Below, piece after piece: positions 52,384-64,000 of a stretch of DNA of 64,000 nt; position 1 is the first letter of the stretch; the number at the start of each line of letters is the position of its first letter. Both the position numbers and the translations under genes were made by a program. This DNA is from Hetaerina americana. Lineage: Eukaryota > Arthropoda > Insecta > Odonata > Calopterygidae. Where the stretch lies: assembly GCA_022747635.1 (NCBI GenBank), contig JAKTNV010000001.1, positions 27,631,990-27,695,989 of the forward strand, read 5' to 3'. The notes below the pieces were generated by a model. That model made no database searches. It was not told where the DNA came from and was given only the letters and a program-made list of their open reading frames with translations.

Positions 52384-55300
52384 ATACATGTAATTAGTGT
52401 TTATGCTGAAAGGACTTCAAGAAGAAATTCTAGAGAAACATTTTAATGTACGAGTCTCGTATTACATTATTTTCGGTATATAATTTTAACCAGGACGAAT
52501 GAGTCGCAAATACTAAGAATTAAAGTTCTTTAGTTTCTGGTTCGATTAGCTCTTGGAGGCATTTATGTTAATTTTAATCTCTTGTAAATTTCATTGCCAT
52601 TATTTTTCAACTAATTTCATATGGCTCCTTAGGCTAAATTATGTTTTAATCTACAATGCTTACCTCGTTATTATTTCAGCTTCAATACTTAGCCTTATTT
52701 CCTTTGGCCTCAAATGTATATGTATCAACAGAACTCGCAAATGTGTAGAATAATTGGCAAGCGCGAACTTTTAGGAAGGGCACATCTTTCATTTGTATTG
52801 GATTAATTACTGATATGCGTGGAATATAATAATATTTATGCGTGCTTATTAAGTAAATTGTCATTTGCTTTAAAACTGACCCGGAAATCGAAGCTTTATT
52901 CTCGGTAGAGCATGATATTACTGCGCATGTGATTTCCCAATCGAATGTTACGTGGGTAACTCCGCGCGTCGTAAATTTTCGTCGACAACCCATTATAAAT
53001 CCGTGCAAACTATTTTTTTCTCCATTCAGGAGAATTGGCTTGTCGTCCACGGTCACGTTTTTCTCCCCCAGCCTTATAGCCAGCAATGCAGTCTTAATTG
53101 CGAGTCCATGTCTCAAAGGCCTTATCCGATTCTCTCATAACGACTCGCGCCTAAGTGATTGAACAGTTGCGACAGTATATGAACGAGATGCGTTAGTTAA
53201 ATAGAAAAGCACGATGCTGTTAAATGGGAAGGTATTTGCAAGAAAAATCTGAGGGAATTTATTTATATATACCTTCGGATAAAAAACTCAGTAAGAGTTC
53301 TATCAGGATAACAATTCTAGAGGGTGGACGATGGTAACGAGGGCGGAAAGAAAAAGGGGCAGGGGGACGTGCGATGAATGGTAATGCTCCAAACGAGATC
53401 GAGGGACGGGGCGAAAATCTTTTGCTGTCGAGAAATTGGAGTGAGTGAAAGGGGAGCTTTTCAGCAAGGTGTCTGGCGGTGAAACAGGATGTGATTGGTA
53501 GAGGTGATGGGGAATGGGGGTGGAGAGACAGGATATTGCAAGAGGTCGGCCTAGTTCTGGAGGGTGGAAAGGTGCCTTCGCAACGCAGCGCGAGATGGAA
53601 GGTGACGGAGGTTAGGGCGGGAGGAGGATGGTGTTGGGTTGGAAACGCCGTGGGTGGCCATTAATTGTAGCACAAGTACACATAAAGGTAGGGCTTCGAA
53701 CACCTTCCGTCTCCCACACGCCACGACAGGAAAGAGGTGGACGCCTCGACCCTACCGATCGGTTGTGTCCGAGTAAGATTTGCCAATCCATTTCGAAAAA
53801 AATGGTCCCGATCGAAATTTATCGCTCAATCACGCCCAGTAACGGTCTTGGAATTGTGGAAATTAGCTTTGTTCCGTCCCTTGATCATGGGTTTCGGTGG
53901 GGGATGAGGGCTCCTTTCAGTTTGGAGGCGAAAGTGGATTGAGTTCGAGAGTGGCAGAGGAGGATAACGCCTACGCCGATGCTTTCATGAGTCGAAGGAG
54001 CGTATTTTTGCCCCTTTTATATACTCGCCCAATTAATTCCCGAAATGAACTCCCTGATTATTCCCCATGTAAATTTCTATTGAAATGCAATTTTATTTTC
54101 ACAGATTCATCATGAGAATGCAATTTTCTGGGTATTGCTGTGTAAATCGTGTGCTGTTTGATACCCTGCTCACGCTGAGTAGATCGCCTGAGGCTATTTC
54201 TTTCTGTTGCATGAAAGAATCGCTAGTTAGACTACCTTCTGTCTTACTGCCATTGCAAACGTCAAGTAGATGATAAATATTTGCATAACAGAAAAATGGA
54301 AAGTAGTTCTAAAGCTTATTAAGTCTGAGCATTACTGATATAATAACGTTTATTTTCTTCTTGTATTCCATCGTACGTGAGCCAAGCCTCCGGTATGTTG
54401 CTTAATGAAATATGCCGCAGAGAAGGCCCAATTGTATTTGTATATACATATTTTTCCGAAGTGTTACAATCATGCGGTCGTAAGTTAAAAAACTGTTTTA
54501 TTTAGATATTGGATTAGGTACTCCCGACATATTCTGCCATTTCCATTTATTAGTGCTGAGTGTTCCCAATCATTTCATCAATATTCAAGATATCTCTGAA
54601 ATTTTTCTATTGCATTATGAGTATGCCTGTGAAGTGATTTATTCTTCCCATTGAGAACAATATCAGGGCCTGAGCAATAAGCTCTCATTTGTTACCCTTT
54701 GCGCATGGGATGACCGTTCACCATTGTTCGACTCAAATTGTATAAAAGTTATTGCTCAAGCTTGGACCGTCATTGGCACGTATATCGGTATCAATTAAAC
54801 CGTGTTGTAATTATTCTCTTATGTGATTTTCCTATGCCTTATGCCGTTTAAGGTTGGAACAGAATATTCTTTAACTGTCTGAATTTCAGCGTGGAATTAC
54901 GTAGCAAATTCGTCGGAGTGTTGAGTTACCTTGCCAATTGGCTTTCAGACCCTTTGTCAGTGTGAAAATATGTAAAGTAATCTTCCAGTATGTTTTTGTA
55001 GGCTGACCAAATGATTTCTATAGTGAGGAAGAATCGAATTCTGGTATCTGCAGGCGGACTGCTTTCTCATTTATACGTTTTTCCTCCCTCGAAGAGGAAT
55101 CGGAGGGGACCAGTTAAGAGAAAAATCGAAGCGTTCTGTCTTTCACTCCGCATTTGCTAATGGAGACAAATCGAGGTCCGAAGGGCCATCAACGGTTTCA
55201 TTTTCTCGCCATCGAGTTGAACACCGGTGGAAAAGAGCGCCCTCTGCCTGGCGTGCTCGTTCCACTCAAGAGTTCGAGTCCCCACCCAGTTTTTGAACGT

Positions 55301-55581
55301 TATGTGAGTATTTGAAAATATGAATCCTTATTTGTTTTCGTGTTAAGGTCAACATACCCAGAAATTAGAGTGAATGCATTATTGATGTGGAACAAAGGGG
55401 CGAATTAAGGAAAGCGAAATGGTACTAGCTGAGAAAAATTGAAAAGTTTTGTTAATTCGTATAACTGAACAGACAGGAAGAGACTGGAAAGAATGTAAAA
55501 TGGGTTAGAAAGAATTCCGAAAACTAATGTTGATATCATTGAAAGTGAAGGTTCGCCAGTACGCCCATGTGTTTTTATGTT
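52384..55581. other. No gene recognised; intron-like DNA
   Basis: AT-rich apart from a G/A-rich block at 53320-53650. A weak box-B-like GAGTTCGAGTCCCC lies at 55270 without a matching box A. Confidence 0.55.
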
Positions 55582-55583
55582 TA

Positions 55584-55624
<41 letters not shown>

Positions 55625-55641
55625 GTACATATATGAATGTA

Positions 55642-55697
<56 letters not shown>

Positions 55698-55720
55698 TAT
55701 GTATATATATATATAAGTAT
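55582..55720. repeat. (TA)n/(GT)n microsatellite
   Basis: TA run to 55620, ATGAATGTATG spacer, (GT)7 at about 55641-55656, TA run to 55694, then two TATAAGTATG units. Confidence 0.95.
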
Positions 55721-55754
55721 GTATACATGCGAGCATAAAATTGTCTTAAAAATG

Positions 55755-55905
55755 TAATAAAAGTTAAAAGGACTCACTTTTATATTTCGGTGGTCCCAGC
55801 CACCTTCATGAGAGTACGAGGAGTAACTTACCTGCTTCTTGTACTCGGATGAAGTTGTATGGGACTACCGAAATACATAAGTGAGTCCTTTTAATTTTTA
55901 GTAAA
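55755..55905. mobile_element. Penelope-type palindrome with hammerhead-like arms (locus 3)
   Basis: Outer arms 55758-55799 and 55864-55903 are inverted (AAAAGGACTCACTT with AAGTGAGTCCTTTT; ATTTCGGTGGTCCCA with TGGGACTACCGAAAT). Read outward, each arm gives (C/G)ATGAAG, a stem (GGTGG-CCACC on the left; GTTGT-ACTAC on the right), CGAAAT and GTGAGTCC. The left arm has CTCATGA where a hammerhead has CTGATGA. The same architecture occurs at 7.1 and 31.9 kb. Inference: end of a Penelope-like retroelement inserted next to TA repeats. Confidence 0.55.
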
Positions 55906-56024
55906 TTTTTTAAACATTTTTTATCTGTGTACATGCACGTGCGTCGAATATTGGTGAATTCCATAAATTTGTTATTTCTTCAGTATATATCCGCGTAGTT
56001 ATATAAGATATAAGCGTTAAATAT

Positions 56025-56790
56025 ACAAGGCCTGTCCCAAAAGTAGTGTGACTTATTTTTTCCCGGATAGACGGGCGGAGGTTTCTCTTGCTGGGTTTGA
56101 GGGAGGGGAGTCTCAGGAAAGGCTAGAGGCCGGTGACAGTCGGCAGTGAGACAGGTGATCCGCACTCCCATCCTTTGCGGAGTGCGGATTGTTCGCTTGT
56201 GAAACCTCTATAACGTGACCTCGTTACTATCCGGCATGAACTGGTTATTGGATCAGCACTAGGCCATTGAATTTTGTGTGAAACTGGGCAAAACCGGGAA
56301 AGAGACTCATGTTCAAGGTAGCTTATGATGATAACATCATGTGTAGATCGGGTGTTTTTGAGTGGCACAATTCGTTTCGGGAGAGTAGAGAAGATGTTGA
56401 AGACGCCGAACGTTCAGGACGCCCTTCGGCGTCAAAAAGGGACGAAATATTGCAACAATGAAGGTTTTGTTGGACAGAGATCGCAGATTAAGTGTTCGCA
56501 TGGTTTCTGATGAACTAAAAGTGATGCGCGTCGACTTATGACCGAAAACATGGGCATAGATAGTTGTGTGCGAAGTTGGCGCCGCGAGTGCTGTCGGACG
56601 AACCAAAGGAAACTTGAACGCGGATCTGCCAAGAGCTTCTCAACCCGTGCTGAAAGGGCGTCACCACGGCTCTGTGAAAACGTTACAACCGGCTGTGACG
56701 AGGGAGCTTAGCAGCATTCCGGGCGCCGCCTTCCAGAAGGCGTGCGAGGCGTGGAATACCCGCTTGCAGCGGTGTGTGGATACACAAGGG
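56025..56790 (+). pseudogene. Old mariner relic, copy 2
   Basis: Seen: left end GGCCTGTCCCAAAAGTAGTG, a leader of about 200 nt shared with copy 1, then an N-terminal transposase remnant. The remnant reads EFCVKLGKTGKE, VFEWHNSFRESREDVEDAERSGRPS and, after a frameshift, LLDRDRRLSVRMVSDEL. Near 56640 it jumps to the C-terminal part (ELSSIPGAAFQKACEAWNTRLQRCVDTQG), skipping the catalytic core. It directly abuts the 3' end of the minus-strand LINE at about 56795, so its own right terminus is lost or buried there. Confidence 0.78.
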
Positions 56791-56794
56791 TGGT

Positions 56795-58800
56795 ATAACC
56801 CTACAGTTGCTATCCCGTATTTCCCGTGGGAAGGAGGAGTCATTGCGCCTGCTAGTTCTGGCATCTATTTCCCGAATTTTACATACATGATCCAAGCGAC
56901 CAATGTATGTTGAAGTGCCAATGATTTGCGATACCTCGGTGATGAAACATGCGGATCTGAATTTATGTTGTAAATTCAACCTAGCATTGAATCCACCTTC
57001 TTCTAATGATTCCCAACCCAACTCCATAAGCATTTCAGTGACGCTTATCGCTTTATCGGTAGATTTTTTAACTAAACTGGCTGCCCGACGTTGAACCTTC
57101 TCAATTTTCCGAATGAGGCCTTTTTCACTCGCTGTAAAATTTATTTATTTATTCAGTATTAGTCCGAAAACAGCACATTTTGGCCTTTACATCGAACTAT
57201 TAACAACGATAGCAATGGTCACATTTACAAACACCCAAGCCCTAGATGGAGGGAAACTAACCCAGGCGGGAATCGAACCCGCGACCCTTGGAATGGCAGA
57301 CGAGGACGTTAACCCGCCGGCACCGGGGTCGGCCGCCATTTTGCAACTTAGAAGTGAGGGAAATGGGTCTGTAATTACTGGGGTCCTCCCTGTCACCACT
57401 TTTAAATAGCCATTATTTGCGCGGTTTTCCAATTCTTAGGGCTTTGCATTTTGTGAAGGATTTGTTATAAATAACCTCGAGGTACGGAGCGATGTTATGA
57501 GCTAATTGCTTTATCACCATAGCTGGTATATTTTCGGGACCCGGGGATTTGTTGGGTTTAATCTCATTGAGCAACTTGACAATTCCTTGTTCGTCTGCTG
57601 TTATTTTTGCCTAGGGTTTGCTTCTTGGAGATACGCTGTGGCAACATCGTTCGTGAAAACCCTTTGAAAGAATGTATTTAGAATGTTAGCTTTTCCATCA
57701 CTGTCACTATGAATGATATTGTTACAATCCCTGAAGTAAGCCCCGGTTTGTAAACCCGCTTTTACTTCCCTAACATAAGACCAGCAAGCTTTGTGTTAAA
57801 ATACTCGCATTGTACTTTACGTTTAAAGTCTTGTAAGGCGCTACGTAATTGTGTTTTGGTTTCAATTTGAGAGGATCAATACTTGTCCATTAACTGTTTA
57901 TTCTCCGAGGATGAAGCGTTCACGCCTCCTTTCTTTATCCTAGAATGTAACATTCTCTGATTTCGAAGGACTTTCGTAACGCCTTTATTGTACCAACAGG
58001 GGTCGCGATTACCTTAAACGTACTTTATAGGGATGAAATCTGTAATACCTTTTTGCATAATATTGACAAATGGTGTCCAAGTTTCTGCCACGTTGGCATG
58101 ACTTACACCAAATAAATACACATAGCGTGTTTTGAACTCGGGTAGTGAAGAGTTTAATTGACTGGCTAAAGTTTCAGAGTCTTATTTATGGTAGTTATAA
58201 ATTTTTCTTTTTTGTCTAACAATCGTTTTTAGTTCTACTTCGAAGTTGTCAATAATGGATGTATGGTCGCTCAAGTCCTCGTCAGTTGATACACTCATAA
58301 TATGTTCCGGTGTTCGTAAGAAATAAGTCCATTATGTTCTTTCCACGGATGGGCATGGTGGGATGGAGGGAGTCTCTTTGAACCAATTTTAATAAGGAAT
58401 TACAAGATTCGCGATCGCGGGTCCGAGATTTAACGCTATTGCTGTCCCAATCGATACCAGGGAGGTTAAAGTCACCACCAATTATTTTGATGCTGTTATT
58501 ATTTTTACATGTAAATTTGTATATTTGTTCATTGAAGGTATCAAACTTTTCTTCCTCGACAATTTATAATACTCGCAGATAAGGTAAACATCCGATTGTT
58601 GAATAGGTTGAACAATTTTCCATGTTTGACCATTCTGTTGAGCGATTGAAATGATGTTCCTGAATGTGCTCATCTTCTTGCATGCGTGAGATACTTTTGC
58701 GACGGGGAGATACTTTGGAAGATCTTTTAGTCCCTGAACTTCTGAAAAGAGGAATAAATGGGGGGATGTTCCTAAGTTATCAATAGGTGTTTCCACACAC
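56795..58800 (-). pseudogene. CR1/Jockey-type LINE: endonuclease and reverse-transcriptase remnant
   Basis: Non-LTR retrotransposon ORF2 on the minus strand. Reading from 58800 leftward: an endonuclease part with VYLICEYY and GGDFNLPGIDWDS (about 58480-58435, catalytic Asp and Asn of the APE-like nuclease); then a linker with KANILNTFFQRVFTND; then reverse-transcriptase start motifs ITADEQGIVKLLNEI, NKSPGPENIPAMVIK and NYRPISLTSKL (about 57605-57350). A SINE follows at 57133-57337. Past it, the C-terminal part reads KGLIRKIEKVQRRAASL, VTEMLMELGWESLEEGGFNARL and SSFPREIRDSN (57130-56800). Between YRPISLTS and IEKVQRRAA the catalytic reverse-transcriptase core with the Y/FxDD box is missing. 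Frameshifts and stops are frequent. The 3' end abuts mariner relic copy 2. Confidence 0.88.
57133..57337 (-). mobile_element. tRNA-derived SINE, family 3, inside a LINE
   Basis: On the minus strand a GC-rich head (GGCCGACCCCGGTGCCGGCG, then box B GGTTCGATTCC at about 57270-57280) is followed by TAGTTTCCCTCCATCTAGGG. It ends in an (AAAT)-type tail at 57133-57150. Head and body differ from families 1 and 2. It lies within the CR1/Jockey-type LINE. No target duplication is obvious, and the LINE sequence on its two sides is not contiguous. Confidence 0.7.
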
Positions 58801-59884
58801 ACGCCAATTTATGTGTCAATGATTTTTGTGATTTGGCGTATGTTCCAATTGTGCAAGCTGGGGAAGATATTGGATTTAAGAGTTTAGTGAAAGAGATTGC
58901 TCCACTTATATACTTTTCATCATTGAAATATATTTACATAAAGAATCGTTAGCCGCAAAATCGCTAAAGCTAAATAAAATACTCTGAGAAGCTGTAAATG
59001 TGGTGAATTAGCGGAAGACTCCGTCTAAAAGCTACTATCGCATCTCCCGCAGTTTCATGTAAAATGTGGTGAATTTTACTAAAGTGGAAGCTTGAAATGG
59101 AAGATTGTTTGCGGTGCAGTGTTCTGAAATGGGATCTGATCACGAGAAGAGTCTTTTACAAACCGAAGCTCGGCAGTTGTTACTACTGGAATTGAGTCAA
59201 CGATTTCGTGATCAGAAAAAAACGAAGCAAGAATGTTTTTTTGAATACGACATACTATAAATATTTTGTTGGTAGTATTTAGCTACATAATCGCAGTTAC
59301 CTTGCAGATATTTTTGGGAAACTAAATTATGATCTATATTTTAGTTTGCAGAGTGTCTCTCTGTAATTGTCACAAGATGGAATCATTTAAAAATAAACTG
59401 GCTATGTAAAAAAATGAAATTACCAGAGTTCAATATGACAATAGAATTTTTTCATTGCTATGAAAAGTGAACCGTGAGAAATTAAAAAAAATTCATTGCT
59501 TTATTTCGGTTCCGCGCATATATTCGAATATACTTTCTCTAGTGCCATGGTAATCAGGAAAAACCGTAGTTTTAAGTGGAACCAAAATCACTCTTGGAAA
59601 TTTCATTTTACATTTTTTAATATTATCAAATTAAAAATTTTCGATGAAATTCTATCAACTGTTCAGGTTCAGCTATTAAATGTATTGATTTTATTAGTGC
59701 CATCATTTTTTGTATCTTAAATGAGCCTCGGACAGGTTTTAGATAACAATTTCTCTATTGCCTTCTTATCTCGCTGGCTTTTGTATGAATTAACTTTTGC
59801 ATCTTCAACATTCAGGGTTTCGTGACTGTATTTTAATTGAAAAGGTAATTTCTATATGGCTGCTTTCAGTTCAACTTTATCATT
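58801..59884. other. No gene recognised
   Basis: AT-rich; may include decayed LINE 5' sequence next to 58800, but no motif supports it. Confidence 0.5.
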
Positions 59885-60430
59885 AATGGTTGTCTACCAG
59901 ATAAGGTAGGATTTGGACCTGACCTAACACGACGCTAACAAAGCAATGCTACAATAAGCAATTCTTCCACTATGCATACTTTCTGCTTGCCTTAATTCCG
60001 TCCAACCTGCCCAATTTTTTATTTTTCCCCTCTATCACAGTCTTCAACATTTCATTGCCTCGCCTTTTCCCTACTTCCATTTTCCTGCCATCTTTGAATT
60101 TCTTTTAACAACCCTCTTTCTTCCGCTAGCGTTCTCAGCACTCCTTCTATTGTTTTCCTTTCCATACAAGTCACATTTCGCCTTGTCTACCCATGTTTCA
60201 AAATCCTCTAGTTTACGCTGGCTCTCTGTCATCACCGGCCAAATTTCAGAACAATGCAAGACCACGCTCATTATCAAAGTTTTACACGAATCTCTTCTTC
60301 TAATCTTTTCTCAGTCTTTGCATTCAACTGCCTCCTCTTTTCAAAAGCTTTCGTAAGTAAAGGAGTTCTTCTAATGGCCCCACCTCTATGCTCATTTTCG
60401 TCCAAAACATTTCATTGATAGGGCTAAACC
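59885..60430 (-). mobile_element. RTE-type LINE 3' end, copy C (older)
   Basis: On the minus strand: KTLIMSVVLHCSEIWPVMTES with QRKLEDFETW (about 60290-60190), equivalent to the VLLYGxETWTL..RLExFExW block of RTE-type LINEs. Then come a diverged [13 protein letters not shown] and a 3' UTR that still shows CCTACCTTATCTGGTAGA near 59890. It extends further 5' than copies A and B but is more damaged, with many stops. No polymerase active site is visible. Confidence 0.72.
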
Positions 60431-62813
60431 ACTTTCTACATAGTCTAGATTATTTATTGACATTTAGATGTTTGACTTATTCTTCCTTTTTCTTGTGAAC
60501 CTCATTTTCTTGGTTTTTTAAGTTTCATCCCATCACAAACGTAAAGTATCTGATTTTTTAATGTGCTCTTGAGCACTATGATTGCAATTTTTTGACTGAC
60601 TGACTAACTGGAATAAATCACTCGATAAGATGACTGATTTCATGAATTCACCAACTAATTTCATTCTTTCCTCCAACTCTTCCGCTGAAATGTGATGCTT
60701 GATACACCTCTACGTTTTGTTTGTAAAAATTTAATCCTGGGCCAATTCTCTGCCGCCTGAGACCAGTTTCATGGCGTTGAGGCAACTTCAAATCATTTTT
60801 AGGAGTTCTTAATCATCGTTGAAATGAACAAGATATTTAATATAAATGAACAAAGCGGCCCTTAAATATTTTATACGGAGTTACGGAGTATATTTTGTTT
60901 AATTTGACAAAAATGAGTCTTACGATACCTAGTGGAAATAATAGTGTAACCTTGTGGAAATATACATTATCCCTCGTGGGGTAATTTACTTACTACGAAA
61001 AGAATGGTGACTAAAAATAGCCCCGGCGATTCCGCAGAAAACAGACGAAATACCCCATTGGGTGTCTTGATGAAAAGGCGGGTACATTTGGCTACTATCG
61101 CAATGATCAGTCAAAAGTGCGAGTTATGATAAACCTTAAAACGGGAGAGAAATGGGAATTTTGCATGCAGGATACCAATTTATTTAGAGAAATTTGTGAT
61201 AATAAGTGCATTTAATTTAAAAAAACGAGCACTCCTAAAGTTGCCACATTTGAAAATTAGTATTTCATGGCTAAAGACCATGTAAATTGCATTGGAATTA
61301 ACAAATTCTCAAGTTTCTGTAACTACATGTATGCAGATGACTAGATGACTTCTATTGCTTTATACTATTGCTCCTCTATGCAAATTGTCTTCGCAAAAAG
61401 ATGATGGCGTGAGCAAAAAGAGCACTCGTTTATTCTGGCAAAGCTAAAGAAATGGGATGGTGGAGAAGATAATATGGTCCTGGGGAAGAAAACAACGATG
61501 AAAATTGAATATGTATTACAATGCAGGTAAAAAAAATGACAGCGGTAGCACCGCAGGCTGGTGATGGCCATTTTTCTTCGCAGCAGCGACGAAAATCTTG
61601 AAAATAAGATGACACGAACAATTTTTCAGGAGGAGCTTGCTTTGTTATGGCGAAAGAGGCCGAAACAGACAAAGTCGGTCGTTCATCTTGATTCAACCTT
61701 TCGAGAAGTTTCGTTTTAAAAGTTAAATAAAATAGAGAAAGGGAAGTATTCGAGAGAAGAAGAATGGTTGGAGGAATGAAATTGGACGGACGATAAGGAA
61801 AGCAGGGAGTGAATTTCGCCGGATTGTAAAGGTGAGGGGAATACGAGCAAGGGTGAGAGGAACTGAAGAGAAAACGGATGTAATGTCGGCAACAATAGGC
61901 GTTCCATCCGAGCGTGGAGAGTAGCAACAATATAGCGGTCACGTGAGTACCCATAAACAAGTCGACGTCTTGTTCCCGTCTCCCGTGCGGCGGCAGACGG
62001 ATTGTACCAGCGGTTTTTACTGCGCCCCACGTACGCGTAATCATCTTTTACCGCTTGCCCTTCGGTTCCCACGTTTTTTTCGCGCTTGTGAGACCAGTTT
62101 GCGGCATCAAGGCGAGTGGAAGATCGAGGGAAACGGGAGTACGAAACAGTGAGGAAGGGAATGATGTTAGATCTTCGTTAGGGCGACGCAGTTCGTTAAA
62201 CAAAAATTTAGTTTTGCTTGTTCTAGAAAATTAGGTTTTTGTGGTATGGTGTGGTGAGTATGGAGTGGTTTGGGCAAATTAAGAACGAAATATTGGGAAT
62301 TAATATGTTTTAGTCGATGAATAATAAAAACTAAAGAAACTGATTCCTTTTATTCTGGAAATTCAAGCTCATCCTAGATTGCAGCAATAGGGTCAAATTA
62401 TAACATCATTGCGGACATAAATTCAAAACATTTATTTTTATTTTTTTTAATCCAAAGAGATTGCTTTATTCGAGTCTTCCAAACTATTAATTTACCTGCA
62501 TTTCTTCATTCATGTATCCCTGTGTGGATGTCTTCTTCCTGTTTGTAATTCATCTTCTTCCATCTTCCATACAGCTCTTTCGTATTTGGTCATCAGATAA
62601 TTATTGCTCGTCAGAATTTTTCCAAAACGTTCGAAGTATGCCCTGGTTTAGACCGCATTTTTTGGGCTGTAGAATATAAGTTTGTGAAGAATGCTCACAG
62701 TTATGCTGCGATTGGTGTATAAAGATATTTTTTGATGAGATGAAATAAATGTCGCTAGAAAATTTAGATAATGCCTGGATGAAACATTTGTTTGGGCCGT
62801 CACATACATTTTC
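60431..62813. other. No gene recognised
   Basis: AT-rich to 61370; 61380-61900 is purine-rich on the + strand and gives a 204-codon minus-strand frame (61430-62044) that I read as a composition artefact. Confidence 0.55.
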
Positions 62814-62891
62814 CTATAATTTTACTTAATTTTCAATAATTTTACTTAGTTTTCTGTAATTTGACTTAATTTTCTATGATTTTATTTGTAG
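62814..62891. repeat. Four-copy 20-nt tandem repeat
   Basis: Four diverged units of CTATAATTTTACTTAATTTT in tandem. Confidence 0.8.
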
Positions 62892-62929
62892 GCATTTATC
62901 GAGAAGTCGTCGAAAATATCGTGGTTATT

Positions 62930-64000
62930 CCATATTGTTTTAAATTTTTAGGGCGCCAGGATTCCATCGGGTGAATAAACTCCCGGGTGTCTTGTAATAA
63001 TGCAGCGTAGGAACCACGCTCGCTCCCTAGCACAGGCGCCCAAGGAGTCGTAATTTTGGCAATTCCTGAGGCATCACGCGGCGACCTCTTTTTGTGTGCA
63101 CGCGTACCTTTAATCCGCAACGTCGACGAGCATCCAGGCACAAGATTTTTTTTCGCCGCGCTCGTTCAATGCCGTAAAGCACAATGAAGGCGAGGTGAAA
63201 GTATTGGCCCTCGCGGAATACGCGGGGGCGAGAATGAATCGGGAGGCAAGGGAGACCAAAAGGGAGGCAGGCAGGGCTGACAGACAGTGGTGCGTGAGAG
63301 GGAGGGAGGTAGAGAGAGGATGGGACGGGGAATGGAAAAATAAGGAGAAGAGGTTCGGGAGGGACGACGAGGGCTGAAGAGCTCGGAACGTTTTTATTAG
63401 CACTCCAGAGGCAGTCCGCTTCCTCTTTCTCCTCGCACTTGCGAAGGTATCGTTTTTATTCGACCATGGACGACGTTTAAATACTCCTGCGGCGATCGAA
63501 GGGAAGTCTCCGAAGAAGCAGCCGCACGTGCACATACATACGGAGGCACACGCGTAGGTACGCGCAACAAGAGAACGCGCTATAATGCTCAGTCGAGGGT
63601 GGAGGAGGGTGGGTTGTTTTGTAGAAGGTGGGATTGGTATGGGGAAGGGCGAGCAAATCGTGAGAATTGTTTACAAACGGGAAAAAACACCATGCCTATT
63701 GTGAGCACAGCATACGGGGATGGGAAAGAGAGTTAGAGAAAGAGAGAGGAAGAAAGACGTGTAGAGATTAGTCGCTGGGAATGGTGGGTGGGAGAGGGAG
63801 AGAAAGAGGGAGAATATGAACAGATGGGGAGAGGGATCGGTGGCGGTGTAGCGTAGGTGGATGGAAGTAGTGTGAGTATGTGTATGTGAGTAGTGGAGGG
63901 AAAGATATTGAGAGAGAGAGTATGTGTGTGCGAGGATATTGGAGAAGGAAAGGGGGAGTTGGTGGTGGTGGTGGTGTGGGCGGGTGGGAGGGAAGGAGGA
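62930..64000. other. GC-rich, CpG-containing then purine-rich end of window
   Basis: 62940-63560 has many CpG (GCGCC, CGCGG, GCGCGC). From 63230 to the end, apart from 63390-63540, the + strand is dominated by G and A (GGGAGG, GAGAGA, ending GGTGGTGGTGGTGGT). No coding homology is recognised. It could be promoter-proximal or simply a purine-skewed block. Confidence 0.4.

Noticed and set aside
55245..55290. Box-B-like GAGTTCGAGTCCCC
   Set aside because: No box A or tail; a single short match.
61430..62044. 204-codon minus-strand frame
   Set aside because: It lies opposite a purine-rich + strand, where stop codons are depleted on the complement. No domain is recognisable.

Overview
The window is AT-rich animal nuclear DNA, most likely from an arthropod and probably an insect with a large, repeat-rich genome. 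This rests on the types of mobile element present (D34D mariners, CR1/Jockey-type and RTE-type LINEs, tRNA-derived SINEs, Penelope-type palindromes, long TA/CA microsatellites). There is no bacterial gene organisation, and no long host reading frame.

The one host coding segment I can defend is tiny. Positions 32824-32855 (+) form a 32-nt micro-exon with strong splice sites. It encodes GFGKQGYQCQ, the conserved core of the first C1 (diacylglycerol/phorbol-ester binding) domain of conventional protein kinase C. If correct, nearly the whole window is two giant introns of a conventional PKC gene read on the + strand: at least 32.8 kb upstream and 31.1 kb downstream. I found no neighbouring PKC exon inside the window. 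A second, speculative 54-nt exon-like segment lies at 46101-46154.

Layout: 1-5.6 kb, featureless intron-like DNA. 5.6-7.4 kb, a cluster of an interspersed repeat, a 28-nt inverted-repeat element with a tRNA-like part, the 3' end of an RTE-type LINE, a 19-nt minisatellite and a Penelope/hammerhead-like motif. 7.4-19.6 kb, mostly unique DNA with a long hairpin at 14.1 kb. 19.7, 23.2 and 28.9 kb, long microsatellites. 23.3-24.2 kb, an internally deleted mariner with both ends. 27.2-28.3 kb, a GC-rich strand-asymmetric block. 31.0-36.2 kb, a nested transposon mosaic around the PKC exon. 38.9-40.1 kb, two tRNA-SINEs. 43.0-44.3 kb, a nearly complete mariner with terminal repeats, TA duplication and a lightly damaged transposase. 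47.7 kb, another LINE-end repeat. 52.1 kb, a complete SINE with an 11-bp target duplication. 55.6-58.8 kb, microsatellite, Penelope-type palindrome, mariner relic and a CR1/Jockey-type LINE containing a SINE. 59.9-60.4 kb, a third RTE-type LINE end. The last kilobase is GC-rich and purine-rich.

No tRNA or rRNA gene, CRISPR array or intact transposase was found. The coding-looking stretches outside these elements are short and look like chance ORFs, many in TA/CA repeats or in purine-skewed blocks that lack stop codons on one strand.
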